64,000 nucleotides of DNA from Rotaria sordida (Eukaryota > Rotifera > Eurotatoria > Philodinida > Philodinidae): assembly GCA_905250125.1 (NCBI GenBank), contig CAJNOL010000798.1:39050-103049 (forward strand), in the 5' to 3' direction. Position 1 is the first letter of the stretch; every line of letters starts with the position of its first letter. Of the stretch, positions 10,610 to 22,620 are shown in pieces. The notes under the pieces were generated by a model. The model made no database searches, was not told the origin of the DNA, and worked only from the letters and a program-made list of their open reading frames with translations. The translations under genes and the position numbers were made by a program.

Positions 10610-11825
10610 GTTTGACACTAGTGATTTCAATTGGCCATCCACTGTGTATTTCTCTGATTTGGATAAAAAAAGCAACATAAGAATTGAAGTACTGGCTTGA
10701 CTCTTGATCCAATGGGTTGTAATTATTTTCGTCAGATTAGACAATGCAGATTTTTTTTCACACTAGACTCGTACAAATGATTTATCTTGTTTTGTTGCAG
10801 ATTCTCTTGTTGTCTTCCAAGCAACATTAACATCAAATCTGGAAAGAAGATTATAGACTAGATAATAAACTTGATAAATAGTCTTTTTAAAATTATCATA
10901 ACGGAGAAGATCATCAGATAATTTTGAAACTGATTGCTTCGAAGCCGTCTTTTTCTTGTCCTTTGTGATATTTTTGAAAACTTTAATGAAAAGTTCAACT
11001 CACTGGATTTGAAGGGGAAACAAAACAGATTTCACATGTACTGGATTGCCTGAACTTTGCTCGAATATTCAAGAACCTCATTGAGTTTCGCACTTCTATT
11101 CTTTGTGTTTTCTAGCGGTCTGCCTTTTTCTCGAAAACTTAATTGGTACCTCCCAAGTTTTCCTTGAATTGTGAAACTCGGGTAATATTTATTCTTCCAC
11201 AGAAGAAAATTAACCTAGTCATCATTAAGTCTAGATAAATTTTCTCATCAGATATGCACCAATACTAGAGACACAAGAAGCTCTTCTGTTTCATTTTCCT
11301 TTGTCCATGAAAGAGCAGCAAAAAATCAGAGTAACATCAATTAGAACTAACCTGTTACGTTTTCTCATTAATCATGTCCATTTTATTAAATGAGACGGAC
11401 GGTGAACTAATATAAACTAATCGGTTAGTATATAGTCCCTATCATTTAATAAAAAGTCGATAGATTATTTACTTATGTTTGGTTTTGTATTAATATTAAC
11501 GGGTAGATCATTATTGATCAGTATAGGAAGACTAGTCTTGATCGCGAAACTACGACTTACTAATATTGGATAAAATGAAAAGATCGCAAGTTCGGCTACG
11601 GAGCTAGTCCCTTAATTCAATTATATCTACATATTTTATGCGGAATTTAAAGTTGTAGTCCGATCTTCCTTCTATGAATCAATATAAGCGTCATTATGTA
11701 AAGTGTTTGAAATTTCTCACCTATATGAACTGTATAAATAATCATACTAGATGTCACGATTTGGCTTACGTTATTTCGTTAGAAAGCAGTCGCTTCTATA
11801 GCCCAGAATGTTCAGTTAACGATAT
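10610..11825. other. intergenic, no gene seen
   Basis: No supported gene. An open frame at 11674-11940 runs into a telomere-like hairpin and has no recognisable domain. Confidence 0.4.
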
Positions 11826-11828
11826 TGA

Positions 11829-11893
11829 TGAGAGTGTGGATCTGCGTTTTCTTCCCATCCCCACGAAACATTCATACCCACACCCTTATCTCC
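11829..11893 (+). repeat. telomere-like hairpin (degenerate)
   Basis: Short G-rich arm GAGTGTGGAT, core TTTTCTTC, then a C-rich arm ending CATACCCACACCC. Confidence 0.5.
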
Positions 11894-12012
11894 TATGCTT
11901 CTACATGATTCTTTTAAAGGAATTGGTTTCAAAATATTAAGTGAATGAATTGATACTTGGTATGCTTGAGCATGAGTTATATTTTCAGTGTTGTTCAGAC
12001 ATCTAGTTCAAG

Positions 12013-12130
12013 TATTCTTGGAATTCCCATAGGATTCTCGGGATTTCCGGATTCCCATGGGATTCGGAATCCCGGGAATCCGCCGATTCCCATGGGATTC
12101 GGAATCCCGGGAATCCGCCGATTCCCCCTT
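12013..12130. repeat. palindrome-rich GATTCCCATGGGATTC array, copy 2
   Basis: Two near-identical units of about 47 bp, each with CCCATGGGATTCGG, AATCCCGGGAATCC and GCCGATT words. Same family as 8120-8360. Confidence 0.7.
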
Positions 12131-12139
12131 GTCATTTCT

Positions 12140-13215
12140 CTCGTCAATGCCGTTAAAACCGTTTTGATGTAGGTGGTGTATCATTCGACTTAGACGACAA
12201 ATTCATACCTTCAGTTGATTTAAATAGTTTGAACCGCACTATTTTTTTTCTGTAAGCGACAACATATATCGGTATCCTTGAAAGTCTTTGTTAGTTTGCT
12301 GGTCACAGAACGAATTTGCTAATATGTCGATCAATGGAAAATCGGCAAAACAGAGCTTCTTTAGGTTGAAAATGAAATTCTCTAAAAGAAAGATGGGCTC
12401 TCGCTTTTCGGATAGCTTAAGAGTTTTTTTTCTTCTCGGAACACAATCATTCAAGAGCGTCTAAGTAAACAGCGTGAAAAGTGAACTTCTCAGTCTGTTG
12501 CACGGACGGTGATAGACATGTCGACATGCTGCTCTTTTGATTTTGCTACGCGGTATGAGCAATTATCTGAGAGGCTTCTTGTACAATTAAAGTACTTCCA
12601 TCGTGTTTAACATTTCAATTCCTTCGAAATCGAACTGAAAACGTTTCATTTTATATCAATGTCGACATAGGTTATGTTAAATCAAGATTCGAACTTTTTT
12701 AGGGTGATTTGTCTAGAGATATGTTCCAATGCTAGTTTCATATATTTCCAGTACAACTCGACGAGTTTGATCAAAGGGTGAAAACCTTATCTCGATAGCA
12801 TGTTCTACAGGGTATCCTAAAAGTCATAATCCCTTAACAAATGCATATAATTCGACTACTGAGCAAGCTTAATCAAAAACATTTTTTTATTTTTAAGAGA
12901 AGACTAGTAAGTTTTTATTTTTAAAGACCAAGTTCATCAAAACCATAGAAAATATAACACTTTTAGTTGTGACATAAAAATTAGGCTTTTGTTAGATATT
13001 CAAAACGATATTCACTTTTCTTTTCGAAATTTATTCGAATTTCTATGGGTATTATGACCATAAAATCATTTGAATCTTTTGTTATTACTTTTTAGTTATT
13101 TGTTTGACATATTTTGAAAGAATCAAATCATTAGTATCTTTCTTCAAGGCAGATTTTTCGTGGCTCCTCAAAAACTTTAATAATTCGTGGAAACGAGTAT
13201 GTCAAACCATTTTTA
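12140..13215. other. intergenic, no gene seen
   Basis: AT-rich. ACAGGGTATCCTAAAAGT at about 12806 resembles the end of a mariner-type inverted repeat, but no partner end was found. Confidence 0.35.
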
Positions 13216-13217
13216 TA

Positions 13218-13286
13218 CGAGTGTGAATGAGTGAGAGTTGATTGTATTCATCTTCTCTTCATATCTATACCCACTCACACCCTCCT
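13218..13286 (+). repeat. telomere-like hairpin
   Basis: G-rich arm GAGTGTGAATGAGTGAGAG, core CATCTTCTCTTCAT, C-rich arm ACCCACTCACACCC. It ends about 65 bp upstream of the receptor start codon. Confidence 0.55.
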
Positions 13287-13349
13287 ATCTATTAAATCAT
13301 TCATTTTTGTAGATTAAATATTGAGTTGATGTACGTCGTTTGAAACAAC

Positions 13350-14507
13350 ATGCCGATATGGAATACATATTGCACTTCACTTCTATGTAGATACATGGCT
13401 AATTGTTTGACCGATGGAACTGAACAAATATGCGATTGTTTGCCATGCTTCTATGGTCCGACATGTGAACAAAATTCAACAAAACTTGTTCCCATATACG
13501 AAGTATTGTCATATAATTTACCAACACGTAAAAATTGGCATTTCACTGCACTTCAATTCTCTGTAATAATAATATTAATTGATAGCTTACTATGTATTCA
13601 AACGATATTATCAAGCCGAAAAATTTTCGTTACCAATCTAGGTGTGTACCTGAGTGTTTTGTGTTGCACACGTATTATTCTCGGAGTGGATTTGCAAATA
13701 ATACTATTAATGAATCTCAACCGATTGAAGAACTCCGGCAATTTCATGCAGATTCCATTCATCTTCTCATGGTTTTACTTCAGTATATGGTTGAGTAGCT
13801 GTATTGCCATTGAACGAATGTTGATTCAATTAAAATATTTTGGAATTCAGTTATTTGATAGAAGATACAGATCGTTAGTTGTATCATTATGTTTGTTCCT
13901 ATTTATTTTTCTTGGTCAATTCGTTGCTCCTGTTGTAGTATTAAAACTAAGGGATGACAGATACAACGATTCATTTGAAATGATGATTCGAGCATTTTTA
14001 TTGATTCATCATCTGATTCCATTTGCTTTAAACGTGTTTTCTACTATCATTGTTTTATGGAGTTTAGTAAAACATCAACGAGAATTCAGGATAACAGATA
14101 GTTGGTATCATATCACATTGCAACAAATTGTTAAACATCGAGATTTTTTCATTCCACCATTTCTTTACATTTGTTCTACGATACCATTTATCATTGTTTT
14201 CGTAGCAGGTATTTACATTGATGATGACTGTACGCAAATTAATAAGATTTTTGCCAAACATCACATATTGATTTTTATTTCCAGCATATTTTTTCTTCCA
14301 GTAATGTTTATTTTTCCTGTTTATATCTGGCCGTCACAACTTTATATGACCACATTTCGTACCTCATCAATCATTGGAAAATGTTACATACAGCTCAAAA
14401 GCAACTGCAATGCATACTTTTCTGGCAACCATAACGAAAGTGAGGGAAACAACGATGGAGACTATATTCTGGATACTACCACTAACGTAGAGAATAGTAC
14501 TCTTTAG
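13350..14507 (+). CDS. EGF-like domain / seven-transmembrane receptor
   Basis: Single-exon frame of 385 residues starting at ATG, eight bases after an in-frame TGA (13341-13343). Residues 8-40 are a cysteine-rich EGF-like module ending CDCLPCFYGPTCEQ. Seven hydrophobic segments follow, near residues 67-87, 92-115, 130-155, 175-200, 215-240, 270-292 and 302-330. After the third, IERM stands where class A receptors have DRY. The last segment has no NPxxY motif; the tail is hydrophilic and Asn-rich. This suggests a divergent rhodopsin-like receptor at the cell surface with an extracellular EGF module. Ligand unknown. The EGF domain starts almost at the start codon with no signal peptide, so an upstream exon may be missing. 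AATAAA follows at 14511. Confidence 0.75.
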   Translation: MPIWNTYCTSLLCRYMANCLTDGTEQICDCLPCFYGPTCEQNSTKLVPIYEVLSYNLPTRKNWHFTALQFSVIIILIDSLLCIQTILSSRKIFVTNLGVYLSVLCCTRIILGVDLQIILLMNLNRLKNSGNFMQIPFIFSWFYFSIWLSSCIAIERMLIQLKYFGIQLFDRRYRSLVVSLCLFLFIFLGQFVAPVVVLKLRDDRYNDSFEMMIRAFLLIHHLIPFALNVFSTIIVLWSLVKHQREFRITDSWYHITLQQIVKHRDFFIPPFLYICSTIPFIIVFVAGIYIDDDCTQINKIFAKHHILIFISSIFFLPVMFIFPVYIWPSQLYMTTFRTSSIIGKCYIQLKSNCNAYFSGNHNESEGNNDGDYILDTTTNVENSTL

Positions 14508-14510
14508 AGT

Positions 14511-14516
14511 AATAAA
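14511..14516 (+). terminator. polyadenylation signal AATAAA
   Basis: Four bases after the stop codon of the 7TM receptor gene. Confidence 0.5.
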
Positions 14517-14519
14517 ACA

Positions 14520-15945
14520 AATCAAATTGTTGTGTATCATCATATAACCTCGAATATTCCTTACGCTATTAATTAAATACTGATGAAAGACATAAAATTC
14601 TTTTTTCTTGGAAACAACCGCTTTTTGTGAACGAACTCATTGCTTAACACTTTGAAACTATTTTTGGCTCTATTTCGGCTCCTTTAAATTCATTCGAAAG
14701 TGGTCATCGTCCACTTCATTAAGAATTTCGGAAAGGAATTCTACCATGTGGGTCTGAGTCTCCTCTCCAACCATACTCACACACACCATTTTGTTTTGTC
14801 TTGTCATCCTTGCTTTCAGACATTTGAGTAGAAGAAGTATTCATTTTTCTGTCGTTTTCGAAAGATTTCGTTTTTCTCCATTCAACAGATAATCCTTGTA
14901 TCCTCACTTAGTCCAGCATTATCTCCAATTGCGGATAATGTACTATGAATATTCAAAGTATTTCGTTACATTCAAGCCATATCTACGTAAGTACTACAAA
15001 TCATTGGCTTGTTTGTTATTTACAACTTATTAAGAAAGACGGATTTTTGTGTTGTATGCACTCAAAAGATTTCTTTTCGACGATGCTATAACTTTGTTTT
15101 TCAATCGTTCTTCAAATTTTGGAGAAGCGTCGTTGAGTGTCAATTTTCATTCAAAACTAAAGTTCGATTGACGATTAACGACACATCTTCAAGGTATCAA
15201 ATTAACTACAATATGCGCTTCAGTCGGAATATATATGATAAAATGACTGATTCGACTATTTTGTAAGGTGGAGGAAATGAAAAAGGATTTTGAGGAAATA
15301 TATTTCGTTGAATCATATATAATACGATAGAGATGGCGACTCTTATTCCGAATACTACCTTCAATACTTTTCATCTTGATTTAGTTGAGAAATCTTCATA
15401 GTGTAAGTCCTCAATAAAATTTCAGTAAAAAGCAGTTTAGAGAAATCGCAAATTTTCGATCACTTTCTCTTACCATTTCTTTTTCAGACTGTTGTATTCT
15501 AAATCATGACAAGAAAATGAGTACAACTAATAAATGATCGTTGTTGAGAATATGAAGTTTTTTTTAATGCTACGAGCAGAATTGTATAAAAATAGACTTG
15601 TATTTCGTAATTTTATCTATAATTTTGTTATTCGCGAATGAAATGAATTTAAAAATGCGAATCACTACTCAGCACTGAGTCAAATGATATGCTCTTCAGC
15701 AAAAAATAGTTCTTTAAAGAAGCATGTCATTTGACTATGCTTTAACCCTTTGAAGACTGACTTTTTATATGATGTCAAGAAGGAATGATTTTCCAACTCG
15801 TTCACTGTGAGTTCTTTTATTTATTTCAAAAATAAATTACACAGAGTGTTAGAACTAATATTTCAAGGATAGAAAAATCTGCAGAAGCTATTTAATATAA
15901 ACTTTAGTCAGCTTCAATATCGTAAAACGTATTCGCACGTTAAAT
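14520..15945. other. intergenic with small repeats
   Basis: No gene. A weak telomere-like hairpin lies at 14744-14787 (CATGTGGGTCTGAGT, core CTCCTCTCC, then ACTCACACACACC). A short inverted repeat pairs AGTCAAATGATATGC near 15679 with GCATGTCATTTGACT near 15723. TTTAACCCTTTGAAG near 15742 resembles the end of a piggyBac-type element, but no partner was seen. Confidence 0.4.
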
Positions 15946-15949
15946 ATAG

Positions 15950-16170
15950 GGGAGTCAAAAGTAGTAGCAGTAGTACTGTAATTCCTTATAAAAAGCTATA
16001 AGAAACTTTCTTTCTATATAGCCTAATAGAGAAAAGAATGCTCTATTTTTCTATGCTATTTGATCATACTTCGACTAATATTATAATAATAAAATTTCGA
16101 TAAGACTTTCTTTTTTGTATCATATAGAACGGTTATACTAATATCTGTTTAGTGGATATTTTTTGAATAA
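15950..16170 (+). mobile_element. single-arm relic of fold-back family A
   Basis: Shares AAAAGTAGT near the start, GCTCTATTTTTCTATGC at about 16040 and AAAATTTCGATAAGA with the left arm of the element at 2401-3384. No inverted partner arm is present. Confidence 0.6.
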
Positions 16171-16267
16171 CTTTTGATAGAAACAAGTTTTGTCTGAAGT
16201 TCGTTTAATCAATTTTCTAGGTGTGGAAAAATGGTTTCTTATCGAAAAAGAAACAGCAAAAAAAACG

Positions 16268-16344
16268 TGGATGGGTGGGTGTGGGTGTCATTTCTCTCTT
16301 TACTCACACCCACACCCACCTACATCCACACCCACACTCGCACA
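16268..16344 (+). repeat. telomere-like hairpin
   Basis: G-rich arm GGGTGGGTGTGGGTGTC, core ATTTCTCTCTTTACT, C-rich arm CACACCCACACCCACC extended by further C-rich units. Confidence 0.75.
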
Positions 16345-16565
16345 CTTCAAGTTTCTGTTGTTCTGCCCAGGTTGAGATTTGAGAAAGCAAAAAAATCAAA
16401 ATGAATCGGGTCCTTGGTATTCACTAAATGAAGCTAAGCAGTTTACCTCCATCGGTAGTTCGCTTTTTCATGTATAAAGAAAAAACATGAACAACTAAAA
16501 ATCAAGATTTTAGACCAGAACTTGATGGAAAATCGTCTATTGTGGTTGTCTCTATGGTATATGGA

Positions 16566-16726
16566 GGGTGTGGGTATAAATGGGTGGGCTTGCGTGTGAT
16601 GTGCATGTGGGTGAGGTGAGGAATCAGGCTATGGATGTTCTCTCAAACAGGATGTCTCGCGAACACCCACGTCCACACACCTACACCTTCAACCACACCG
16701 ACACTTCTATTCCACGCTCACCCACA
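16566..16726. repeat. telomere-like hairpin with long core
   Basis: G-rich arm 16566-16620 with GGGTGTGGGTATAAATGGG and related units. Core of about 45 bp. C-rich arm 16670-16726 with ACACCCACGTCCACACAC. Confidence 0.65.
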
Positions 16727-16729
16727 CTG

Positions 16730-18185
16730 AAGACATGTTAGTCGAACTTTTTCTTCTGCAAGAAGCTGTGAAGTTCATTTGAGATACATCATTGTGAACA
16801 AAGCCATATGCATACTACTCCAACTGTTCATATAAATAAGATAGTCAGTTATTAATGTAAATGATTCTAGCGTTGTAGATTTTCCAAGAATATGTTGTCA
16901 TTTGTCTTATGCATTGTTGGAGTACAAAAATAATCTGATTTAATTAACAGGATTCGAGAAAAGCATCGCAAAAAAAATAATAAGTTAATTATAGCAGATC
17001 ATCAGCAATTCTGTATCATTGTCAGAAAAAAGATTATCAAGAAAAGCTTATATTAATAACTGTTGATTTGCTGATGAAAGAAAATACTCATGTCATTTAA
17101 AATCAACAAACATAAACATTACAATTGTGTTTAAAATATAATTACTTTAAGATAGAACTGCGTAAAATTAGAAAACTGTTTAAATGGTTATAGAGCTATT
17201 GAGTAATTATTGCAAGTTTTATTGAAATGATAATTAAAGTCTCGACACAATGTTAAAAACAGTTTAAACTGTAGAATACATGGCGCTTTCACTGCTCTCA
17301 ACCAATTGATACAATCAATAACTTAATGCTTCTTTTCTGATTCTCGTAGCTATTTTATGTGCTGATTAAATAATGTACAGCAAAACTCGTCTACAATAAA
17401 AATCGATGCACGTTCAAAAATGCTATTCTAACTATGATCATAGAATTTTATTTCTGAGAAAAATATTTCGTGTTCTTTATTCCATGGTTATTAGATATCT
17501 ATTTGCAACCAATTTGTATCTAATACCACAACACAAATGTTTCTGCTTGACATGATCTTTGTTTAGGATGTCTTAGTTCTCTAGAAATTATTTTGATATA
17601 TTTCACTATTGGAACTACAGTGACCATTGCTTATTTTGTCGAGAACTATTCAAAAACGTCGATGTATCAGAGAGTATCCAACAGAATTCACTTTTACTCA
17701 CTACATAACTAAGAAAATAATTTTCCTTGGTTTAAAATGTTTGCATTATTGACATAAATCGAAAAATGATTTAAAAAAACATCTCTATTAGTAATTGAAA
17801 TAACATTTTTTTGGATTTTCTGAAATATTTTAAACTACTAGGACAGAGAAATTATTATTCTACCATCGATAACACATCAAGTAAAACATTCTTCACTTTT
17901 CTTTATCTCGGATAATAACTTAACAAAACATAAACACATCACATATTCATACTTCTCGTAAAGTCTACAAGTCACATAAAATTCTAAAATAAATGAACAT
18001 TGACTAAAAAAAAATAGTACTCAAAAAGATAAGTTTAAATACCGTTTCCTTTCGTAGTAAGAGAAAAATTGCACAATCACGATGCAAGTTACACAGCACA
18101 TTGTCAACAGACAAATCTACAGAAAGAAAAATAAATTTTGATAGACATTTATTATAACGAAGTTTATAGTGGTCGAAAACAAATA
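16730..18185. other. intergenic, no gene seen
   Basis: AT-rich sequence of about 1.5 kb with no supported gene or clear repeat. Confidence 0.4.
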
Positions 18186-18191
18186 ATATTG

Positions 18192-18416
18192 ATGGCTGAC
18201 AGAATTTCTTCGCCTTTTCTGGCATTACCTGTTGAGATTATCTATCGCATTTTGGACAATCTCGATCAAATTTCAATATTGTGCTCAGTTCGTGATGTCT
18301 GCACACGATTGAATATGATTACTGACACATATAATCGGTATAAGGCAAATTTAACTTTTGTTATAGAGATAGAACTCTCTTGTCTTGAAAATATTCTCGA
18401 TTTCGTTAAATTATAA
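18192..18416 (+). CDS. F-box domain fragment
   Basis: The frame starts at ATG 18192 (MADRISSPF) and has 74 residues. It contains an F-box: LALPVEIIYRILDNLDQISI followed by SVRDVCTRLNMITDTYNRYK. F-box domains bind SKP1 and link substrate-binding repeats, often LRRs, to ubiquitin ligases. In the bdelloid-type F-box/LRR proteins I know, the frame runs on after YNRYK; here it drifts into a non-matching tail and stops, with no good splice donor. It is likely the head of the LRR gene beginning at 19389, with the middle lost or replaced, or a pseudogene piece. Confidence 0.6.
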   Translation: MADRISSPFLALPVEIIYRILDNLDQISILCSVRDVCTRLNMITDTYNRYKANLTFVIEIELSCLENILDFVKL

Positions 18417-18419
18417 TTT

Positions 18420-19388
18420 TGATTATTTAAAATATTGGTTTTAGTATAGTAATCGTTCGAGAATAATATTTTGAAATTCAAAAAGATATTATCTAAAAGC
18501 AAATTGTCATACGTTATTTAAGCATTTTTCAATGACTTCATTTAGTTTCATAGGTTTTCTTGCCATCTTTTATTAAATATATATTTGGGCATTTAGAATT
18601 TATCGAACGTTTGTCAATTACAGTTTTGTTTTTTTTTCTTTTTTTTTGTGCTAATAGAGATAACATTAAGAAGTGCTTACATGTTTGATTCAAACATGTG
18701 ACTAATATTACTACGTTGAATAATGACTCATGCTATTAAAAATATAATAGGGGTACGCAAAAGAATAAAGAAAAATTGTCATAAGCAAAGAACAGGAATG
18801 TTGCATCCATAAGCAGCAGGGGTGTTAAAAGAGTACTATGTGTTCGAAAAAAAAAGGATTTTTAAAATTCAAATTTCTAACAACAAGCCACTCGCATTCA
18901 AGCATTGAGGAGAGTTACAGAGACGACCTGGATTTCAATATATGAATGCATTATATCAATCATCGACGTAGCAACTTTAGAATCGACATCATTTCGATAA
19001 AGTAAATTTATTTAAATTACTAACGTCATTTTTCGACAATGAGTCCCATGTACTAATCTAATCAAAATACTATAGTCTACCATTAAAGAGAATAATACCT
19101 GAGAACTTTCCCCGTTTCTAAATATAATTTCCTATCATCATGTGCAATACCTTCCAACGCAGACGATCATCATGAAGGAAAACATGGAAATGGAGACATA
19201 CCAACAACTTGTCATTTGCCTACACTATATTGTCATCAGTCTTTTCAATTTTCACAAGGGGGTAGCATCAATGACATTTAATTTCACTGTAAATAGAACA
19301 TAATTGTTCACAAACTTTGCATCGATAAGAATTTTGATCAATGTTTTGCTACCCATCTCTTTCTTGACTATGTCGAATTTTTGTACAG
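18420..19388. other. region between F-box fragment and LRR array
   Basis: About 1 kb where the middle of an F-box/LRR protein would be expected. No LRR-like reading is seen in any frame. T-rich and A-rich tracts only. Confidence 0.4.
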
Positions 19389-21962
19389 ACATTGACTAAA
19401 CTCGAACTTTCAATGAACAATATTGGAGACGAAGGAGCAAAACAACTTGCCATAGCTTTAATGAACAACAAGGTAAAAAAAACATCTTTTTTTCTACTGT
19501 TATCATTCTTTATTATTGTGACTTTTTCTACAGACAATCACGAAAATCCACCTTTCTCAAAATGGAATCGAATGTGAAGGAGTAGAACATCTTGCAAATA
19601 TTCTCAGCAAGAACATGGTAAAACACAATTTTCTACTTATCGTACACTCCTTTATCACACATTTTTATACAGACACTCACCACATTCGATCTTACAGCGA
19701 ATGAAATCAGAAACATGGGAGCACAACATGTTGCCAATGCTCTAGTCACAAACACGGTACACTAACATTCACTAGTCATCTTGCTTTTTGTCAATTTAAA
19801 TTTTCAAACAGACACTCACAACTCTCAACCTTTCGTCGAATATAATCGGTGATGAAGGGGCAGAGTATCTTGCTAATGCTCTCCAGAATAACACGGTAAA
19901 AAATGACACTTCTTATTTCTCTCGATGTTAAACATCAACATCTTTGACATAGACACTGATGACGCTCAACCTCTTAGGAAATATGATCGGAGAAAAAGGA
20001 GCCCAATATCTTGCTGATGCTCTCGTTAAGAACAAAGTAAAACACACTTTTCTATTCATCTCATTTGTCATTATATTGACGTTTCAAACAGACACTTACT
20101 ACACTTATCCTTAGAGCAAATGATATCGGAGAGAAAGGGGCAGAACATCTTGCAAATGCTCTGCTAAAAAATATAGTAAAATATCATTTTCTATTCATCT
20201 TGCATTTACTATCAGTTGACATTTTCACACAGACACTGACCACACTTGATCTTTCGGGCAATAGTATCAAATCCGAAGGAGCACAATATCTTGCCAATGC
20301 ATTCGCTAACAATACGGTAAAATACCATTTTTCTATTCACTTCATCTCTCACTATTTTTATTTCTCATAAAGGTACTTACTACACTTCATCTTTTCTCCA
20401 ATGGAATTTGTGATAAAGGAGCAATGTATATTGCTAGTGCTCTCAATGGAAAAACAGTAAGACAATATTCTCTAATCATCTCAATCTATGTTGTCTCGAT
20501 TCTTTACCAAGAATCTTACTACACTCAACCTTTCAAACAATAATATTGGAGCCAGAGGAGCGAAAGATCTTGCCAATGCTCTTAGCAATAACAAGGTAAA
20601 TTGTCTTTTTTTTCATAATCATTTCGGTTTGACTAGTTCGTCTTTTCACATAGACCATTACCGCACTTGATCTTGCAATAAATTGGATAACAGATACAGA
20701 AGCACAACTTTTTTCCGATGCCCTTTGCACGAACAGCGTAAAACGCGATATTCTACTGATCATTCTGCTTCCTATGTTGACTTCGTTTTTTAGACACTTA
20801 CTACACTTGACTTTACAAGTAACCGAATTGGGGACAATGGGACACAAAGCCTGGCCAATAGTCTTACCAATAACACAGTAAAGAATGGTTTTCTGTTGTT
20901 TTTACTCTTCACTGACTTGATATTTCACATAGACACTAGTCGAACTCAACCTTAGCGTGAATGTAATAGGACCTATGGGTGCCGAACACCTTGCCAAAGC
21001 TCTCGCCATCAACAAAGTAAGAAAAAGTATGTTTCAATTGTGTTGCTCTTCGCAATGTCCTACTTTCACATAGACACTCACGACGCTGAAACTATTCGCA
21101 AATTCGATCGAAGACATTGGTGCACAAAATTTTGCTGAAGCTCTTATTAACAACACGGTAAAACACTATTTTCCTTCTCATATCACTCTTCATTAAACGA
21201 ATGCTTGACACAGACGCTCACCACACTCGACCTTTCAAGCAATAATATTCATGTGGAAGGAGCACGACACCTTGCTTCTGCTCTCAACAGCAATACGGTA
21301 AATATTTTGTTCTAATCATTTCGGTTTTAGTTCCTTGATTTTTCACACAGACACTCACTACACTTCTGCTTGCGAGGAATAGAATAGGAGACAGAGGAGC
21401 ACAATGTTTTGCTGACAGCCTCACCAAGAACACAGTAAAACGCTATTTTGTATTTAAATCACTTTTAATTATCTCAATCTTTCACTCAGACACTCAACAC
21501 ACTCAACATCTTAGGAAATCGAATTACAGCCGAAGGAGTGGAATATCTTGCAAACGCACTCGTGAATAACACCGTAAAATACTGCTCTATACTCCAATCA
21601 CTTTTCATAATCTTGAATTTTTTATTCAGACACTAACCACACTTGACCTGTCGGAGAATCGAATTCCTGATCTTGGGGCACAACATATTGCCAATGCCCT
21701 CGTCAACAATAATGTAAAACTTGATTTCTTTTTTTTTGCCCATATCGCTTTTTACTTTGTTGAATTATTATGTAGACACTCACTACACTCAACCTTCGAT
21801 TGAATAAAATCAGAGACGAAGGTATACAACATCTTTCTAATGCTCTCGCAAGCAACACGGTAAAAAATCAATGTCTACCAAGTGTATGCTTTATTTTCTT
21901 TTATTTTTCTATAGACACCGAGGACACTCGATGTTTGTGGCAATGGAATTGCTAAAGAATAA
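19389..21962 (+). CDS. LRR (ribonuclease-inhibitor/NLRC3-type) protein, one repeat per exon
   Basis: Eighteen 84-nt exons plus a short last exon, all in phase 0, encode RNI-type leucine-rich repeats of 28 residues (TLTTLDLSxNxIGxxGAxxLA-type). Exon starts: 19389, 19534, 19673, 19812, 19953, 20092, 20233, 20373, 20512, 20654, 20794, 20933, 21074, 21214, 21351, 21490, 21630, 21776 and 21915. Each ends 83 nt later, except the last, which ends at the TAA of 21960-21962. Introns are about 53-62 bp, begin GTAA or GTAC and end AG. No exon has an internal stop, which argues for function. Such repeats form a curved protein-binding surface. The 5' end is not defined: the nearest candidate head is the F-box at 18192, and no ATG-led exon directly precedes 19389. 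AATAAA lies at 22050. Confidence 0.8.
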
Positions 21963-22049
21963 AACGGTGCAACCTAAAGTCTTCGAAAATACCTTGTTTT
22001 AAAAACACTCGATTGATGATATTTTATTTGCTGAGAGATGTTTTCAAAT

Positions 22050-22055
22050 AATAAA
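22050..22055 (+). terminator. polyadenylation signal AATAAA
   Basis: About 90 bp after the stop codon of the LRR array gene. Confidence 0.45.
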
Positions 22056-22620
22056 ACAATCCTTTTTTTGTAGTGCTTGTTGTACAGAGAGATATTGTTA
22101 TGATGTGATAAGATTTTGTCTCGTAATATGTTTAATTTCAGAAATTATATGTAAAACATAAGTCTATGTTGGATTGTTTTCAATGTTGAGCGACTATTTT
22201 TGATATTGTCGTACTCAGGATTTGTATGATTGATACATAATGAATAATGATTTCTTTTTTCAATTTGCGAAACAATCAATTGTATTGGATTCATAGCGTG
22301 TTAGTAACACACTTTAATATCTGGGAAGCATACATTTTATGACGACATTTTTGTAGGAAGTACAAATCCAAAAGAGAATAAACAAAGATAATAATTTCAA
22401 TGAGAACTTAAATGATATATAGTTCCAATCCAAATTGATTGTACTGAGTGTCCCAAAAGTTCGACGTGAAAGTAAACTCGAATAACTTCACTATTTATGT
22501 AACTTAATTAGCTAATTTTTTTTCTAATGATAGGTAGTATTGTGAAGTTCTTTTTGCCACAAATCAACCTTATATATGTTGTTCAAAGTTATTAGATTCG
22601 GTTGGAATATAACCAGCAGT

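Noticed and set aside
22440-22470. GTACTGAGTGTCCCAAAAGT as a mariner terminal repeat
   Set aside because: No inverted partner or TA-flanked boundary was found within several kb, and no transposase.
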